From: Effusibacillus dendaii
Lineage (GTDB): Bacteria > Bacillota > Bacilli > Tumebacillales > Effusibacillaceae
Reading direction: 5' to 3'
Assembly: GCF_015097055.1 (NCBI RefSeq)
Contig: NZ_AP023366.1
Coordinates: forward strand, 1,154,501-1,218,500
DNA length: 64,000 nucleotides
Shown: piece after piece, positions 42,503 to 51,421 of the stretch
How positions within the stretch are numbered: position 1 is the first letter of the stretch
Layout: each line of letters begins with the position of its first letter
Program-made: the position numbers and the translations under genes
Notes under the pieces: model-generated
Seen by the model: the letters and a program-made list of their open reading frames with translations, nothing else
What the model was told of the DNA's origin: nothing
Database searches by the model: none

Positions 42503-43798
42503 TTAGCCATTCTGTTGCATCGCTGCCTGAAGCACCGTCTGAAACGCAATTCCATGCTGCCTGGCCAACTCCGCCACATCTTCGTATTCGGGAGCTTCAT
42601 GCACCAATCGGTCCGCGAGGAAAGCCTGCTTGACCCGAACCTGTCCATAGGGGGTTACCGCGATCCTGAACTTCCTGTCCAGAATACGACGAGTCCATTG
42701 GGATCTTCGAACGCCAAGTGTGGTAGTCTCCCTCAGCAGCAGTTCCTCGCACATATCGGATACTTCTGGTGTGACAAGGACAGTTACAAGAATACCCGGC
42801 CTGCTTTTCTTCATATAGACCGATGTAAAATAGACGTCCAGGGCTCCTGCGTCAAACAATCTTTGCATTGCAAATCCTAAAGCCTCACCGGTAATATCGT
42901 CCATTTGGGCTTCCAGAATAAAAATCGATTCCCGCTCTACCCGTGTTACTTGCAGATCGGAGACGCTGTTGGTTGGTGCAGGTCTGACCAACAATGCACG
43001 CAATACGTTCGGATGATCAAACTCTTTCTCACCAGCACCGTACCCGATTTTCTCGATCTGCATCGAACCGATATGGCCGAATTTGGTGGCAAGCGCTTTC
43101 AGTATGCCGGCTCCGGTAGGTGTGGTCAGTTCCCCTTGTGCTTCCAATTGTGCGAGCGGAATCCCTTTCAGAAGTTCGGCCGTTGCCGGAGCGGGTATCG
43201 GATAGAACCCGTGAGCCATTCTTACCATGCCGTGTCCGGTAGGAACGGGGGAAGCATGAATTTCGTCAATGCCTAGGCTTTCCAGAGCCAGACAGACTCC
43301 AATCGTATCCAAAATCGAATCCATCGCACCCACTTCATGGAAATGCACCTCTGCAGGATCGATCCCATGAATCCTGCCTTCCGCTTCGGCAATCACCCGA
43401 AAGATTGCTGTACTGCGTTCCTTTACGCGTGGCGGCAAATCACTGTTTTCGATCATGGCCAGTATTTCGGCTGCCGGACGGTGATGGTGGTCATGATCGT
43501 GATGGTGGTCATGATCGTGATGGTGGTCATGATCGTGATGGTGGTCATGATCGTGATGGTGGTCATGATCGTGATGGTGGTCATGATCGTGATGGTGGTC
43601 GGAGCTGATCTTCAGATGCAATTTCTTGGCTGCAATTCCCCGCTTGGTTACTGTGTCAACGCGCATCTCGAAAGAATCGATCGGCAAACGCTTCAAATGT
43701 TCGATTATGTACGAAAGATCCGCCCCGAGATCAATCAAGGCGGCTAAGGTCATATCCCCCGAAATTCCAGATATGCAATCGAGATACAATATATTCAT
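42503..43798 (-). CDS. larC: Nickel-pincer cofactor nickel chelatase LarC with a His-rich insert
   Basis: LarC is the CTP-dependent nickel insertase that completes the nickel-pincer nucleotide (NPN) cofactor. The 431-residue protein begins LYLDCISGISGDMTLAALID and contains HFHEVGAMDSILD and PAPATAELLKG motifs. It is one continuous protein, unlike the frameshift-fused larC1-larC2 of Lactiplantibacillus plantarum. Residues 68-106 are six HHHDHD repeats plus HHH, a likely nickel-storage loop, encoded by an 18-bp tandem repeat. Its start overlaps the larB stop by 4 nt. Confidence 0.95.
   Translation of the reverse strand: MNILYLDCISGISGDMTLAALIDLGADLSYIIEHLKRLPIDSFEMRVDTVTKRGIAAKKLHLKISSDHHHDHDHHHDHDHHHDHDHHHDHDHHHDHDHHHDHDHHHRPAAEILAMIENSDLPPRVKERSTAIFRVIAEAEGRIHGIDPAEVHFHEVGAMDSILDTIGVCLALESLGIDEIHASPVPTGHGMVRMAHGFYPIPAPATAELLKGIPLAQLEAQGELTTPTGAGILKALATKFGHIGSMQIEKIGYGAGEKEFDHPNVLRALLVRPAPTNSVSDLQVTRVERESIFILEAQMDDITGEALGFAMQRLFDAGALDVYFTSVYMKKSRPGILVTVLVTPEVSDMCEELLLRETTTLGVRRSQWTRRILDRKFRIAVTPYGQVRVKQAFLADRLVHEAPEYEDVAELARQHGIAFQTVLQAAMQQNG
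43481..43601. repeat. 18-bp tandem repeat inside larC
   Basis: Six perfect contiguous copies of GTGATGGTGGTCATGATC (43481-43588) and a partial seventh encode the HHHDHD repeats on the minus strand. The 18-nt unit keeps the frame, so copy-number slippage changes the His loop length without breaking larC. Confidence 0.96.
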
Positions 43799-44475
43799 TG
43801 AGCACCGGCCTCCAGCACCAATTGTTGTATGATTGCAGCCGAGTAACCCGCACCGAATCCGTTGTCGATATTGACGACCGTAACCCCGACTGCGCAGGAA
43901 GTCATCATCGACAAGAGCGGTGTCAATCCCTGAAAATGTGCTCCGTATCCCACTGAAGTCGGGACAGCAATAACGGGTCTCCGCACCATTCCTCCGACAA
44001 CACTGGCCAGTGCGCCTTCCATACCGGCCACAACAATCAGCACCTGAGCCTCCTGCAGCTTGTCCCGGTAAGCAAGCAAACGGTCTATGCCGGCCACGCC
44101 CACATCATATATCCGTGTCACCTGACATCCCATCCACTCCGCCGTGCCAGCCGCCTCTTCCGCTACCGGCAGGTCGGATGTTCCGGCACAAAGAACAAAC
44201 ACCTTTCCTTTATACTTGCGTGTGGATTGGCCATAGGACAGAAGACGCGATACATCATCAAAATTCGCCTCTGCAAAATCCGCCTGGATTGCTTTTGCCA
44301 TTTCCGAAGTTGCACGGGTTACCAACGCCCGCCCATGAGCCTGCACCAGCCGCCCAAAAATCTTCCGAACTTGTTCCACTGTTTTCCCCTGGCCAAAAAT
44401 CACTTCCGGATATCCGGTTCTCGCTTCCCTGTCAATATCCAATTTACAAAATCCCAAATCTTCAAAAGAGCTCAT
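43795..44475 (-). CDS. larB: Nickel-pincer cofactor carboxylase/hydrolase LarB
   Basis: LarB carboxylates and hydrolyses nicotinic acid adenine dinucleotide, giving pyridinium-3,5-biscarboxylic acid mononucleotide, the first NPN step. The 226-residue protein has the PurE-like core VLCAGTSDLPVAEEA (about 93-107), VIAVPTSVGYGAHF, and the catalytic cysteine in SCAVGVTVVNIDNGFGAG near 193. It is coupled to larC by a 4-nt overlap, and the larE stop is 13 nt upstream of its start. Confidence 0.95.
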   Translation of the reverse strand: MSSFEDLGFCKLDIDREARTGYPEVIFGQGKTVEQVRKIFGRLVQAHGRALVTRATSEMAKAIQADFAEANFDDVSRLLSYGQSTRKYKGKVFVLCAGTSDLPVAEEAAGTAEWMGCQVTRIYDVGVAGIDRLLAYRDKLQEAQVLIVVAGMEGALASVVGGMVRRPVIAVPTSVGYGAHFQGLTPLLSMMTSCAVGVTVVNIDNGFGAGYSAAIIQQLVLEAGAQ

Positions 44476-44488
44476 TGGCTTTCTCCCA

Positions 44489-45298
44489 TCACAATACCTT
44501 AAGCAGATTTTCGTTCATTGAACCGCTTCGATATCCCTGCAGGTCCAATGTTACATACGTAAATCCCTCTGCTTTTAGAATTTCTGTTATTTCGTTCGCC
44601 CTATCCAGCACTTTGATGAATTCCTCACGGGGTACCTCAATCCGAGCGATCGTATCATGATGACGGATTCTTAACTGACGGAATCCCATTGTCCGCAGCG
44701 CTTCTTCGCCCCGGTCAAGCTGCTCCACTTTCTCCAGAGTGATCAGGCTGCCATAGGGAATCCGGGAGGACAAGCAGGCGAACGACGGTTTATCCCAATT
44801 GGGGAGCCCCATATCGCGGGCCAATTGTCTCAGTTCCTCCTTATACAATTGTGCTTCCTGCAGAACACTGCGAATTTTGTATTCTTTTGCAGCTTTACGA
44901 CCGGGACGGTAATCGCCCAAATCATCCATATTCGCTCCGTCAAGAATCCAGGGAATCCCTCTCTCTGTTGCCAATGAAGTTAGACTGTTATATAGACCGG
45001 CTTTGCAATGGTAACAGCGATCCGGATTGTTCGCCACAAAATCGGGATTTTCCATCTCCCGGATTTGGATGATTTCATGACGGGCCCCCAAATGTTTTGC
45101 CAACTCGATCGCTTCGTTCAATTCCCGATCGGGAAACGTTTCGGAGGCAGCCGTTACCGCCAACACCTTATTCCCCAGCTCTTCCAGCGCTCTTGCCAAA
45201 ACAAACGTGGAATCGATTCCCGCCGAAAAAGCCACGACCACCTGATCCATTTCGCGCAGGATTTCCCCCAACCGATCGTTTTTTGCCCGAAGATCCAT
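44489..45298 (-). CDS. larE: Nickel-pincer cofactor sulfur transferase LarE
   Basis: LarE is a PP-loop ATPase that sulfurates the pincer nucleotide. From ATG 45298 (AAGGAGAGG upstream) it has 269 aa, with the PP-loop FSAGIDSTFV at 24-33. Cys175 in ACLSSRIPYG is equivalent to the sacrificial Cys176 of L. plantarum. Two further cysteines lie at 95 and 98 (RCYHCK). Together with larB and larC it makes the full NPN assembly set. A 57-nt gap follows the 2-hydroxyacid dehydrogenase gene. Confidence 0.95.
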   Translation of the reverse strand: MDLRAKNDRLGEILREMDQVVVAFSAGIDSTFVLARALEELGNKVLAVTAASETFPDRELNEAIELAKHLGARHEIIQIREMENPDFVANNPDRCYHCKAGLYNSLTSLATERGIPWILDGANMDDLGDYRPGRKAAKEYKIRSVLQEAQLYKEELRQLARDMGLPNWDKPSFACLSSRIPYGSLITLEKVEQLDRGEEALRTMGFRQLRIRHHDTIARIEVPREEFIKVLDRANEITEILKAEGFTYVTLDLQGYRSGSMNENLLKVL

Positions 45299-45354
45299 CG
45301 TATCCTCTCCTTGGTACACGATTGAATTAAGAGTACCGAAAAACTATCCAGTTG

Positions 45355-46347
45355 TCACTTCTGATTGGTGTCATACACTTCCGGATTTACTGCGTGGTTC
45401 AGCTTCCGACCCGAAAGTCCCGCCAAAATGTTTTCCGCCGCCATTACCGCCATTTGGGTACGAGTGGCAATACTCGCGCTTCCTATATGGGGCAGAACGA
45501 CCACATTTTGCAGAGTAAGCAGCGGGTGATCAGGCGAGATGGGCTCGTTTTCAAAAACATCCAGTCCGGCCGCCCAAATTTTCCCCGATGCCAAAGCCTG
45601 ATACAGTGCTTGTTCGTCCACATTCGTTCCACGGGATGTATTTATAAATACGGCATTAGGCTTCATTAGATTTAATTCTTTTTCGCCGATCATCCGATAC
45701 GTTTCCGGGGTCGATGGAGAAAGGAGTACAACAAAGTCAGATTCCTTCAGCAGCATCTCCAATGAACAGTAACGGGCTTCCAACCGCTTTTCCACCTCTG
45801 GCCGACGATTTCGGTTATGGTAAAGAACATTCATGTCAAATCCACGGGCACGTTTGGCGACTGCCTCCCCGATACGGCCCATGCCAATAATTCCGATCGT
45901 GGCGCCAGATATATCCTGTCCGCTCATGAGCATCGTACCCCAGCTTTTCCAGCGTCCCTCCCGAATATAGTCCATACCTTCGACAATTCTTCTGGCAGTG
46001 GCCATCAGTAGCGCAAAAGTAAGATCGGCCGTTGTTTCTGTAAGAATTCCCGGTGTATGACCGACCGGAATCTTTCTTTTGTTGGCTTCTGTTATATCAA
46101 TATTGTCGAAACCCACCGCCATCGTGCTGACCACTTTCAGTTTCGATGCATGGTCGAACACTTCCTTGTCGATTCGATCTGCCACATTGGTGAAAATGGC
46201 TGCGGCATCAGCCACTTCCTGCAGCAGAATGTCCCTTGGCATCGGCTCGTCGCCGGAATGCCACATGAAGATATCCGCTTCTTTCTTCAGCATCTCTTTT
46301 GCTGCATCCGGAATCATTCTGGTGATTACCACTTTCTGTTTCATCAT
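45355..46347 (-). CDS. D-isomer-specific 2-hydroxyacid dehydrogenase
   Basis: This NAD(P)-dependent dehydrogenase (330 aa) is of the glyoxylate/hydroxypyruvate reductase type. It has the Rossmann motif IGIIGMGRIGEAVAKRA (about 150-166), the catalytic Arg in NTSRGTNVDE, a Glu in DVFENEP, and His in LPHIGSAS. It would interconvert a 2-ketoacid and a D-2-hydroxyacid, fitting a sugar-acid pathway. Start ATG 46347 follows GGGAGGGGG. A terminator precedes it, so it may head a separate 2-HADH-larE-larB-larC transcript or be read through. Confidence 0.92.
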   Translation of the reverse strand: MMKQKVVITRMIPDAAKEMLKKEADIFMWHSGDEPMPRDILLQEVADAAAIFTNVADRIDKEVFDHASKLKVVSTMAVGFDNIDITEANKRKIPVGHTPGILTETTADLTFALLMATARRIVEGMDYIREGRWKSWGTMLMSGQDISGATIGIIGMGRIGEAVAKRARGFDMNVLYHNRNRRPEVEKRLEARYCSLEMLLKESDFVVLLSPSTPETYRMIGEKELNLMKPNAVFINTSRGTNVDEQALYQALASGKIWAAGLDVFENEPISPDHPLLTLQNVVVLPHIGSASIATRTQMAVMAAENILAGLSGRKLNHAVNPEVYDTNQK

Positions 46348-46392
46348 GTTCCTCCCCCTCCCGTAAAGAAGAAAAATTTCCTCCAATACGCT

Positions 46393-46420
46393 AAAAAAGG
46401 AACAGCCGCAGGGCTGTCCC
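46393..46420 (-). terminator. Terminator after pdxA
   Basis: GGGACAGCC-CTGC-GGCTGTTCC followed by TTTTTT on the minus strand, 8 nt past the pdxA stop codon. Confidence 0.92.
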
Positions 46421-46428
46421 CAAAGTCT

Positions 46429-47433
46429 CTACAAAGCCCGCTTGGGCGCCAGTTCGATCGCCTGACGGATCGCCTCTTTCAAGCTCAACTCGTCCGCAAT
46501 CCCTTTGCCCGCAATATCGAAGGCGGTACCGTGGTCCACGCTGGTACGGATAATAGGCAGTCCGACAGTGATATTGACCCCCGCTTCCAATCCAAGCACT
46601 TTCACCGGCCCGTGTCCCTGGTCATGATACATCGCCACGACAATATCAAAATCTCCCCGGGTGGCTCGGAAAAACAGGGTATCCGCCGGCAGCGGCCCCA
46701 CTGCATCGATCCCTTCTTTTTGCGCCTGTTCAACAGCGGGCACTATTTTTTCCTCTTCTTCCCCGTATCCGAACAAACCGTTCTCACCCGCATGCGGATT
46801 AATGCCGCATACGGCAATTCGCGGTTTTTCGTACCCGGCTTTCTGCAGTGTGTCATGAGCCAATTTGATTACTGTATATACCCGCTTCGGATTGATTTTC
46901 TTAACCGCATCGATCAGGCCAATATGCGTGGTCACATGAATCACTTTCAGATTTGGTGCGGACAGCATCATCGAGTAGTCTTCCGTATTCGTGAGTTCCG
47001 CGAGGATTTCCGTATGTCCGGGATATATGTGACCTGCCTTATGCAGGGCCTCCTTATTCAAGGGAGCGGTACAAATCGCGTCAATTTGTCCCTCCTGGGC
47101 CAAATGAATGGCTTTCTGCAAGTATCGGAACGCCGCATTCCCCGCTTCAGCCGATATTTTACCGAAGGGAAGATCGATCGGCAGTAAATCAAGATCGATA
47201 CAGTCGACCGTTCCATATTCAAACGCTGCATCATCTGCCGATTCGATGGTTCGGACTTGCAGGTTCGCATTGACGATTTGATTGGCCTGTACCAGCCGTT
47301 TCGCGTCCCCGATAACAAACGGTCTGCAGGTTTCATACACAGCTCGGTCGTTCAGCGCTTTGATTATGATTTCAGGACCAACACCCGCACCGTCGCCCAT
47401 GGTAATTCCAATGACCGGTTTCAAATTCGACAT
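46429..47433 (-). CDS. PdxA2-type 4-phosphate acid-sugar dehydrogenase
   Basis: This PdxA-family metal-dependent, NAD-linked beta-decarboxylating dehydrogenase has 334 aa. It shows GITMGDGAGVGPEII (about 9-23), PGHTEILAELT, HVTTHIGLIDAV and MYHDQGHGPVK, which contain the divalent-metal histidines and Asp. PdxA itself makes pyridoxine, but placement next to a DUF1537 kinase marks the PdxA2 subgroup, which oxidises 4-phospho-threonate or erythronate to dihydroxyacetone phosphate and CO2. Start ATG 47433 follows AAAGGAG. The frame back to 47481 enters the repeat element. Confidence 0.9.
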   Translation of the reverse strand: MSNLKPVIGITMGDGAGVGPEIIIKALNDRAVYETCRPFVIGDAKRLVQANQIVNANLQVRTIESADDAAFEYGTVDCIDLDLLPIDLPFGKISAEAGNAAFRYLQKAIHLAQEGQIDAICTAPLNKEALHKAGHIYPGHTEILAELTNTEDYSMMLSAPNLKVIHVTTHIGLIDAVKKINPKRVYTVIKLAHDTLQKAGYEKPRIAVCGINPHAGENGLFGYGEEEEKIVPAVEQAQKEGIDAVGPLPADTLFFRATRGDFDIVVAMYHDQGHGPVKVLGLEAGVNITVGLPIIRTSVDHGTAFDIAGKGIADELSLKEAIRQAIELAPKRAL

Positions 47434-47458
47434 CAGGAGGGGTCTCCTTTCTTTTCTT

Positions 47459-47550
47459 AAAGAAAACTTGGCTTTCGCCAAGCCTTTGGCGCAGGCGGAA
47501 GCCTAGTTACACTTATGTCGATAGGATAAAATTTATAAATTCCTATCGAC
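47459..47550 (+). repeat. Palindromic intergenic repeat, copy A
   Basis: The copy reads AAAGAAAACTTGGC-TTTC-GCCAAGCC, then a GCGCAGGCG stretch, CTAGTTACACTTAT, and a terminal palindrome GTCGATAGGA...TCCTATCGAC with an AT-rich centre. About 90 bp are shared with copy B at 56031-56119. The palindrome end abuts the stop codon of the iron alcohol dehydrogenase gene at 47551. Confidence 0.92.
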
Positions 47551-48753
47551 CTAGAAAGCTTTGCGCAAAAGCTCCTCAAATCCTTTCTGCGTAGGAACGC
47601 GCGGATTGTTGCGAATCAGGCGGTCAATCGGCAATGCCTTCTCTGCAATTTCAGGAATATCCTGTTCCTTGATTCCGATTTGGGACAAACGGGTCGGCAG
47701 CCCGATCTCCTCAAGCAGGTTGAGAACCGCCCTGGAAGCTGCCAGTGCCGCCTCTTTTTGTTCCATGTCCGCAACATTCAGTTTAAACGCACGGGCGATG
47801 TTTACCATTTTTTCCGGAACCACGGCAGTGTTGTATTCCATGACGTATGGCAGCAGCAGACCCGTTACTTCCCCGTGCGGCGATTTGACCAGTCCACCGA
47901 TAGGATAAGCAAGGGCATGCGCCGCAGCAGTACCCGCATTGGAAAATGCCATCCCTGCCAATAAGCTTCCCAGCAGCATATTGGCACGCGCTTCCAAATT
48001 GCTTCCTTGCTGCACAGCCAAAGTCAGGTTATCCGCAATCAATTCGATCGCCTGCAAGGCGAGACCGTCACTGATCGGGAGCGAACCTTTAAAAAGCAGG
48101 TTCCCTTGCGCCTGAATATATTTGTAGTCCTTGGCCGTGTAGGCTTCTATTGCATGCGACAACGCGTCAATGCCGGAGCATGCCGTTACATAGGGCGGCA
48201 AGCCGACTGTCAGCTCCGGATCAAGCAGCGCAACGGCAGGCCGTAAATAGTTGTCAGAAATCCCCACCTTAATGTTGTTTTCCACGTCGGTCAAAACGGC
48301 AACAGACGTTACTTCCGATCCAGTGCCCGCCGTTGTTGGAATGGCAACCAAAGGAGCAATTGGACCGGGGACTTTGTGTTCACCAAAATAATCTGACGGC
48401 TGCCCACCATGAGCCATCAGCAGGGCCACCACTTTTGCAAGGTCAATACTGCTTCCGCCGCCCAGACCAATAATCGCGTCTACACTGATTTGCGACTTTG
48501 CAAAATCAAAGCATTCAAGCGCTGTGTTTACCGGCGGCTCCGGAACGGCCTTGTCATACAGAACTGTCGTGTAGTCGGCAGACTGCAACAACGACAATAC
48601 ACGATCCGCAATCCCTGCCTGCTTAATTCCGGCGTCGGTAACCAACAGCACGTTTTTCGCTTTCAGCCTTTTCAACACCGAGTCCAATTCCTGAATCGCA
48701 CCATTCCCGAAGACAATTTGCTGTGTCGAGAAAAATTCCCAAGTGTTTCGCAT
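47551..48753 (-). CDS. Iron-containing alcohol dehydrogenase (first)
   Basis: This group III metal-dependent alcohol dehydrogenase has 400 aa from ATG 48753. It has an NAD-binding part with IIGLGGGSSIDLAK (about 92-105) and metal ligands in the segments DALSHAIEAY and AHALAYPIGG...SPHGE. Asp and three His are expected, and all are visible. It probably oxidises a short hydroxyacid or alcohol or reduces the matching aldehyde. It sits between the LarA-like gene and pdxA in the acid-sugar cluster. It shares only family-level similarity with the enzyme at 56121-57278. Confidence 0.92.
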   Translation of the reverse strand: MRNTWEFFSTQQIVFGNGAIQELDSVLKRLKAKNVLLVTDAGIKQAGIADRVLSLLQSADYTTVLYDKAVPEPPVNTALECFDFAKSQISVDAIIGLGGGSSIDLAKVVALLMAHGGQPSDYFGEHKVPGPIAPLVAIPTTAGTGSEVTSVAVLTDVENNIKVGISDNYLRPAVALLDPELTVGLPPYVTACSGIDALSHAIEAYTAKDYKYIQAQGNLLFKGSLPISDGLALQAIELIADNLTLAVQQGSNLEARANMLLGSLLAGMAFSNAGTAAAHALAYPIGGLVKSPHGEVTGLLLPYVMEYNTAVVPEKMVNIARAFKLNVADMEQKEAALAASRAVLNLLEEIGLPTRLSQIGIKEQDIPEIAEKALPIDRLIRNNPRVPTQKGFEELLRKAF

Positions 48754-48814
48754 ACTATTCACCCTACTCCTCATTTTCCTCGAATCCTGTAACTTCTGCC
48801 CGTATCCTGTACGG

Positions 48815-50068
48815 TTATATTTCCAGATAGCCGTCTGGATCGAATTGGATCTCTTGCGGTTCTCCTACAATCTCCACATGATGCAGTTGTTCCATCTCTG
48901 GCACTAGTGCTTCCGAAACATAAAGCTGCTCCAGATGCAGAGTGTTAGGAATGAACATGATTCTTGCCTGCTCGGGCGCCACTCCCCAGTTCGCCCGCAG
49001 AGCGGCAGACAGCGCTTCCCGGTCGTTCTCCATTACAATCGGTATGGCCGCACGCTGCAGGAAGGTGCTTGTCACCACGTTTTCGTTCATTTTCTGAAAA
49101 TCGATTTTTTCAAAAAGCCGTTTGGTCGTGAGGTCCGCCAATCCAATTCCAAGCGCGTTGCCATGCGATTCTTCGCTTACGTCGCTGGCAATGATATATT
49201 TGATTCGTGGCGATTGTGGTTCTTCAACCCCAAGTATGCGGATTCTGCCAATTATGTTCGTATCCATGCCGGTACCGCTGTAATTTTTGCCGATTTCTCC
49301 CACCCACAGCACGTCTATCTCTTCGACGGGCAGTTTCGGCATCAAGGCGGAAGATTGCGCCAGCAAGGCTCTTTCTCTTTCAGGAATTTCCCGCGTCGGA
49401 ATCGCCTCAATTAGAGCTGTCTGTTCAAACGCGTTTTCAACGATCGCAACTCCGCATAGGATGTTGGCTTTCTCAAACACCACTTTGGCTACTTCAGGCA
49501 TGGTGTCACGGATCCCTTTGACGCCGTAGCTGTGAATCAGCAGCGCCTGCTTATGTTTGCCAAGGCCAATGGCAGCCATCTTCATCAGACCGCTTTCAAT
49601 TCCAATCGGCGACTTAAAATCGGTATGGACTTTGACACGTCCCATCAGTAGGATGCCATCCGCTTCCCACGCATGTTTGTCGATATAGACGGGCATGCCG
49701 TCGGAGGTGTTTCCAATATGAACTACTTCCATGGAAGAAAGGATGGGAGCGCCGCAAAACTCCTCTGTAATTCCCAGGCTTTCCAAAACTTCCACCTGAC
49801 CTTCCGCAGTGGCTCCTCCATGACTGCCCATTGACGGTACGATGAACGGCTGAGCTCCAAGCTTCTTCAACTCATTTGCTACAGCCCTGACTATCACATG
49901 GATGTTGGCGATACCCCGACTTCCAGCCGTTATCGCAATCCGCATGCCGGGGGTAATCTGTCTGGACAACCCCACCGCGGACAACTGCTGGGAAATTGCT
50001 GTATCAATATCCTCAACAACCGGTCCCTGGAAGTGCTGCCTGACCTTCACCATTCTTGGAAACTTCAT
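48815..50068 (-). CDS. LarA-like nickel-pincer-dependent racemase/epimerase homologue
   Basis: This 417-residue protein is of the LarA (DUF2088) superfamily. The N-terminal part has ITAGSRGIANIHVIVRAV (about 47-64) and SMGSHGGATAEG. The central part has KVHTDFKSPIGIESGLMKM and KHKQALLIHSYG. Lys163 and His179 are 16 residues apart, as are the cofactor-binding Lys184 and nickel-ligand His200 of L. plantarum LarA (from memory), and His83 and His148 are candidate acid/base residues. With larCBE in the same cluster it should be an NPN enzyme acting on the C2 of a hydroxyacid. It overlaps the kinase gene by 4 nt. Confidence 0.85.
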   Translation of the reverse strand: MKFPRMVKVRQHFQGPVVEDIDTAISQQLSAVGLSRQITPGMRIAITAGSRGIANIHVIVRAVANELKKLGAQPFIVPSMGSHGGATAEGQVEVLESLGITEEFCGAPILSSMEVVHIGNTSDGMPVYIDKHAWEADGILLMGRVKVHTDFKSPIGIESGLMKMAAIGLGKHKQALLIHSYGVKGIRDTMPEVAKVVFEKANILCGVAIVENAFEQTALIEAIPTREIPERERALLAQSSALMPKLPVEEIDVLWVGEIGKNYSGTGMDTNIIGRIRILGVEEPQSPRIKYIIASDVSEESHGNALGIGLADLTTKRLFEKIDFQKMNENVVTSTFLQRAAIPIVMENDREALSAALRANWGVAPEQARIMFIPNTLHLEQLYVSEALVPEMEQLHHVEIVGEPQEIQFDPDGYLEI

Positions 50069-51384
50069 TGGATACGGCGCTCCCTTCTGAATGAATTGAT
50101 TTTATTTACAGCGTGGATCAACGAGTCAGGAGTGCCAAATGCTCCCGCTTTCGTAACTACCGGAAGAGAATCTGCGTCACCGCCTACGATGAGGGATAGA
50201 GGAATCCCTTCTTCCACTTCGTCAAGAATCAATAACGCCTGCACATTCAAATGCTTGCATGTTCTGAACGCGATGTCCCCGCCGGTAAGGGCCAACCCTT
50301 GTAATTTTCTTGCAGCAGATATACGAGCAGCGATTTCACCAAGCGAGTCCGCTATTTGGTTACCCGCTTGGAGCCCGTCGGTTCCGTTTTGCCGGATCCA
50401 ATGTTCAACGGATTTCCTTGTCTTCTCGCCAACTTGCGTGGTAAGGACGGGGCTTTTTCCAGAATCTATGACAGCAATTACATCATTGATAAGCTTTTCC
50501 CGATTGTCTGCTGAACCCTCCAGCAACTGCAGCGGATCAACCGGGACAAGTTGAAAATCGGCCTGTTCAGACAGTGCTTCAATTTGCCTTCTTGTAACGT
50601 CATTCACGCTGCCTGCCACGACAAACGCAGGAAAGTGATCGTCTGTTACTGTTTGTGGTCGCGAGATCCGACCGTGCCTTGTCTGTGGAATTGTCCCGGA
50701 CATCGCGTGAGCCAATCCGGCTGATCCCACCCATAAAACCTTTAAAGGCAACTTTGACACCGCATCTGCAACTGCTTTCAAATCGGCTTCCGAGCAACTG
50801 TCAAACACCAAAACCTGTATGTTGGCAGCTACCTGATTTTTGATGTAATCCTGCAACTCGCTGACAGACTTCCGTATTTGTCTCAAGTCCACATGTCCCA
50901 CCGATCTGTTTGTTTGTGTTCCCAACAAAGTCGGGATATGCGACTCGGTTACAGGGCATTTGGGATCCCGGGAAATCTCCGAATCTTCCAACAACAAATG
51001 GTTCACCAGGTGGTACCCGCCGACGGTCAACCGCTTATTTCTTGGATAAGCCGGGGCCACGACAGCAAGATCAAACGGCACATTGTCCATCAATGCGTCG
51101 ATTTCCGCCCCGATATTCCCTCGCATGGTGGAATCGATCTTTTTGTAGACATAACGGACACGGTTCAGGTCAATTTTTTTACAGAACTGTTCGGTCTTCG
51201 AATAGGCCTCACGCACACCTAACGACCTGGTTTCCACATTGAAAACCCGTACATCCGCCTCATCCATCATGGTACAAAAATCTGCATCAAACAGAGTGAT
51301 GGTGCGGAATCCTTGCTTTGCGAATTGAAGCCCCGCATCATTGGATCCTGTCAAATCATCCGCGATAATGACGAGTTGGGTCAA
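50065..51384 (-). CDS. Four-carbon acid-sugar kinase (DUF1537)
   Basis: This kinase of the DUF1537 family (439 aa) phosphorylates the 4-hydroxyl of threonate- or erythronate-type acids. N-terminal motif IIADDLTGSNDAGLQFAKQG (about 6-25) and C-terminal LTGGDIAFRTCKHL plus GIPLSLIVGGDADSLPVVTKAG are characteristic. In known pathways the product goes to a PdxA2, and here a PdxA-like gene lies in the same direction. It is the first gene of the cluster after the regulator and overlaps the LarA-like gene by 4 nt (ATGA). Confidence 0.93.
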   Translation of the reverse strand: MTQLVIIADDLTGSNDAGLQFAKQGFRTITLFDADFCTMMDEADVRVFNVETRSLGVREAYSKTEQFCKKIDLNRVRYVYKKIDSTMRGNIGAEIDALMDNVPFDLAVVAPAYPRNKRLTVGGYHLVNHLLLEDSEISRDPKCPVTESHIPTLLGTQTNRSVGHVDLRQIRKSVSELQDYIKNQVAANIQVLVFDSCSEADLKAVADAVSKLPLKVLWVGSAGLAHAMSGTIPQTRHGRISRPQTVTDDHFPAFVVAGSVNDVTRRQIEALSEQADFQLVPVDPLQLLEGSADNREKLINDVIAVIDSGKSPVLTTQVGEKTRKSVEHWIRQNGTDGLQAGNQIADSLGEIAARISAARKLQGLALTGGDIAFRTCKHLNVQALLILDEVEEGIPLSLIVGGDADSLPVVTKAGAFGTPDSLIHAVNKINSFRRERRIQ

Positions 51385-51421
51385 ACGGCTTCATCACCTA
51401 CTTTATGTAAATAGTAAACAC

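Noticed and set aside
43337-43747. Plus-strand frame with repeated MVVMIV motifs opposite larC
   Set aside because: It is only the mirror of the 18-bp His-Asp repeat of larC. The flanking parts match no family.
46429-47433. Pyridoxal-phosphate biosynthesis pdxA
   Set aside because: Context with a DUF1537 kinase and sugar-acid dehydrogenases fits PdxA2. Bacilli usually make PLP by the PdxST route, which does not need PdxA.
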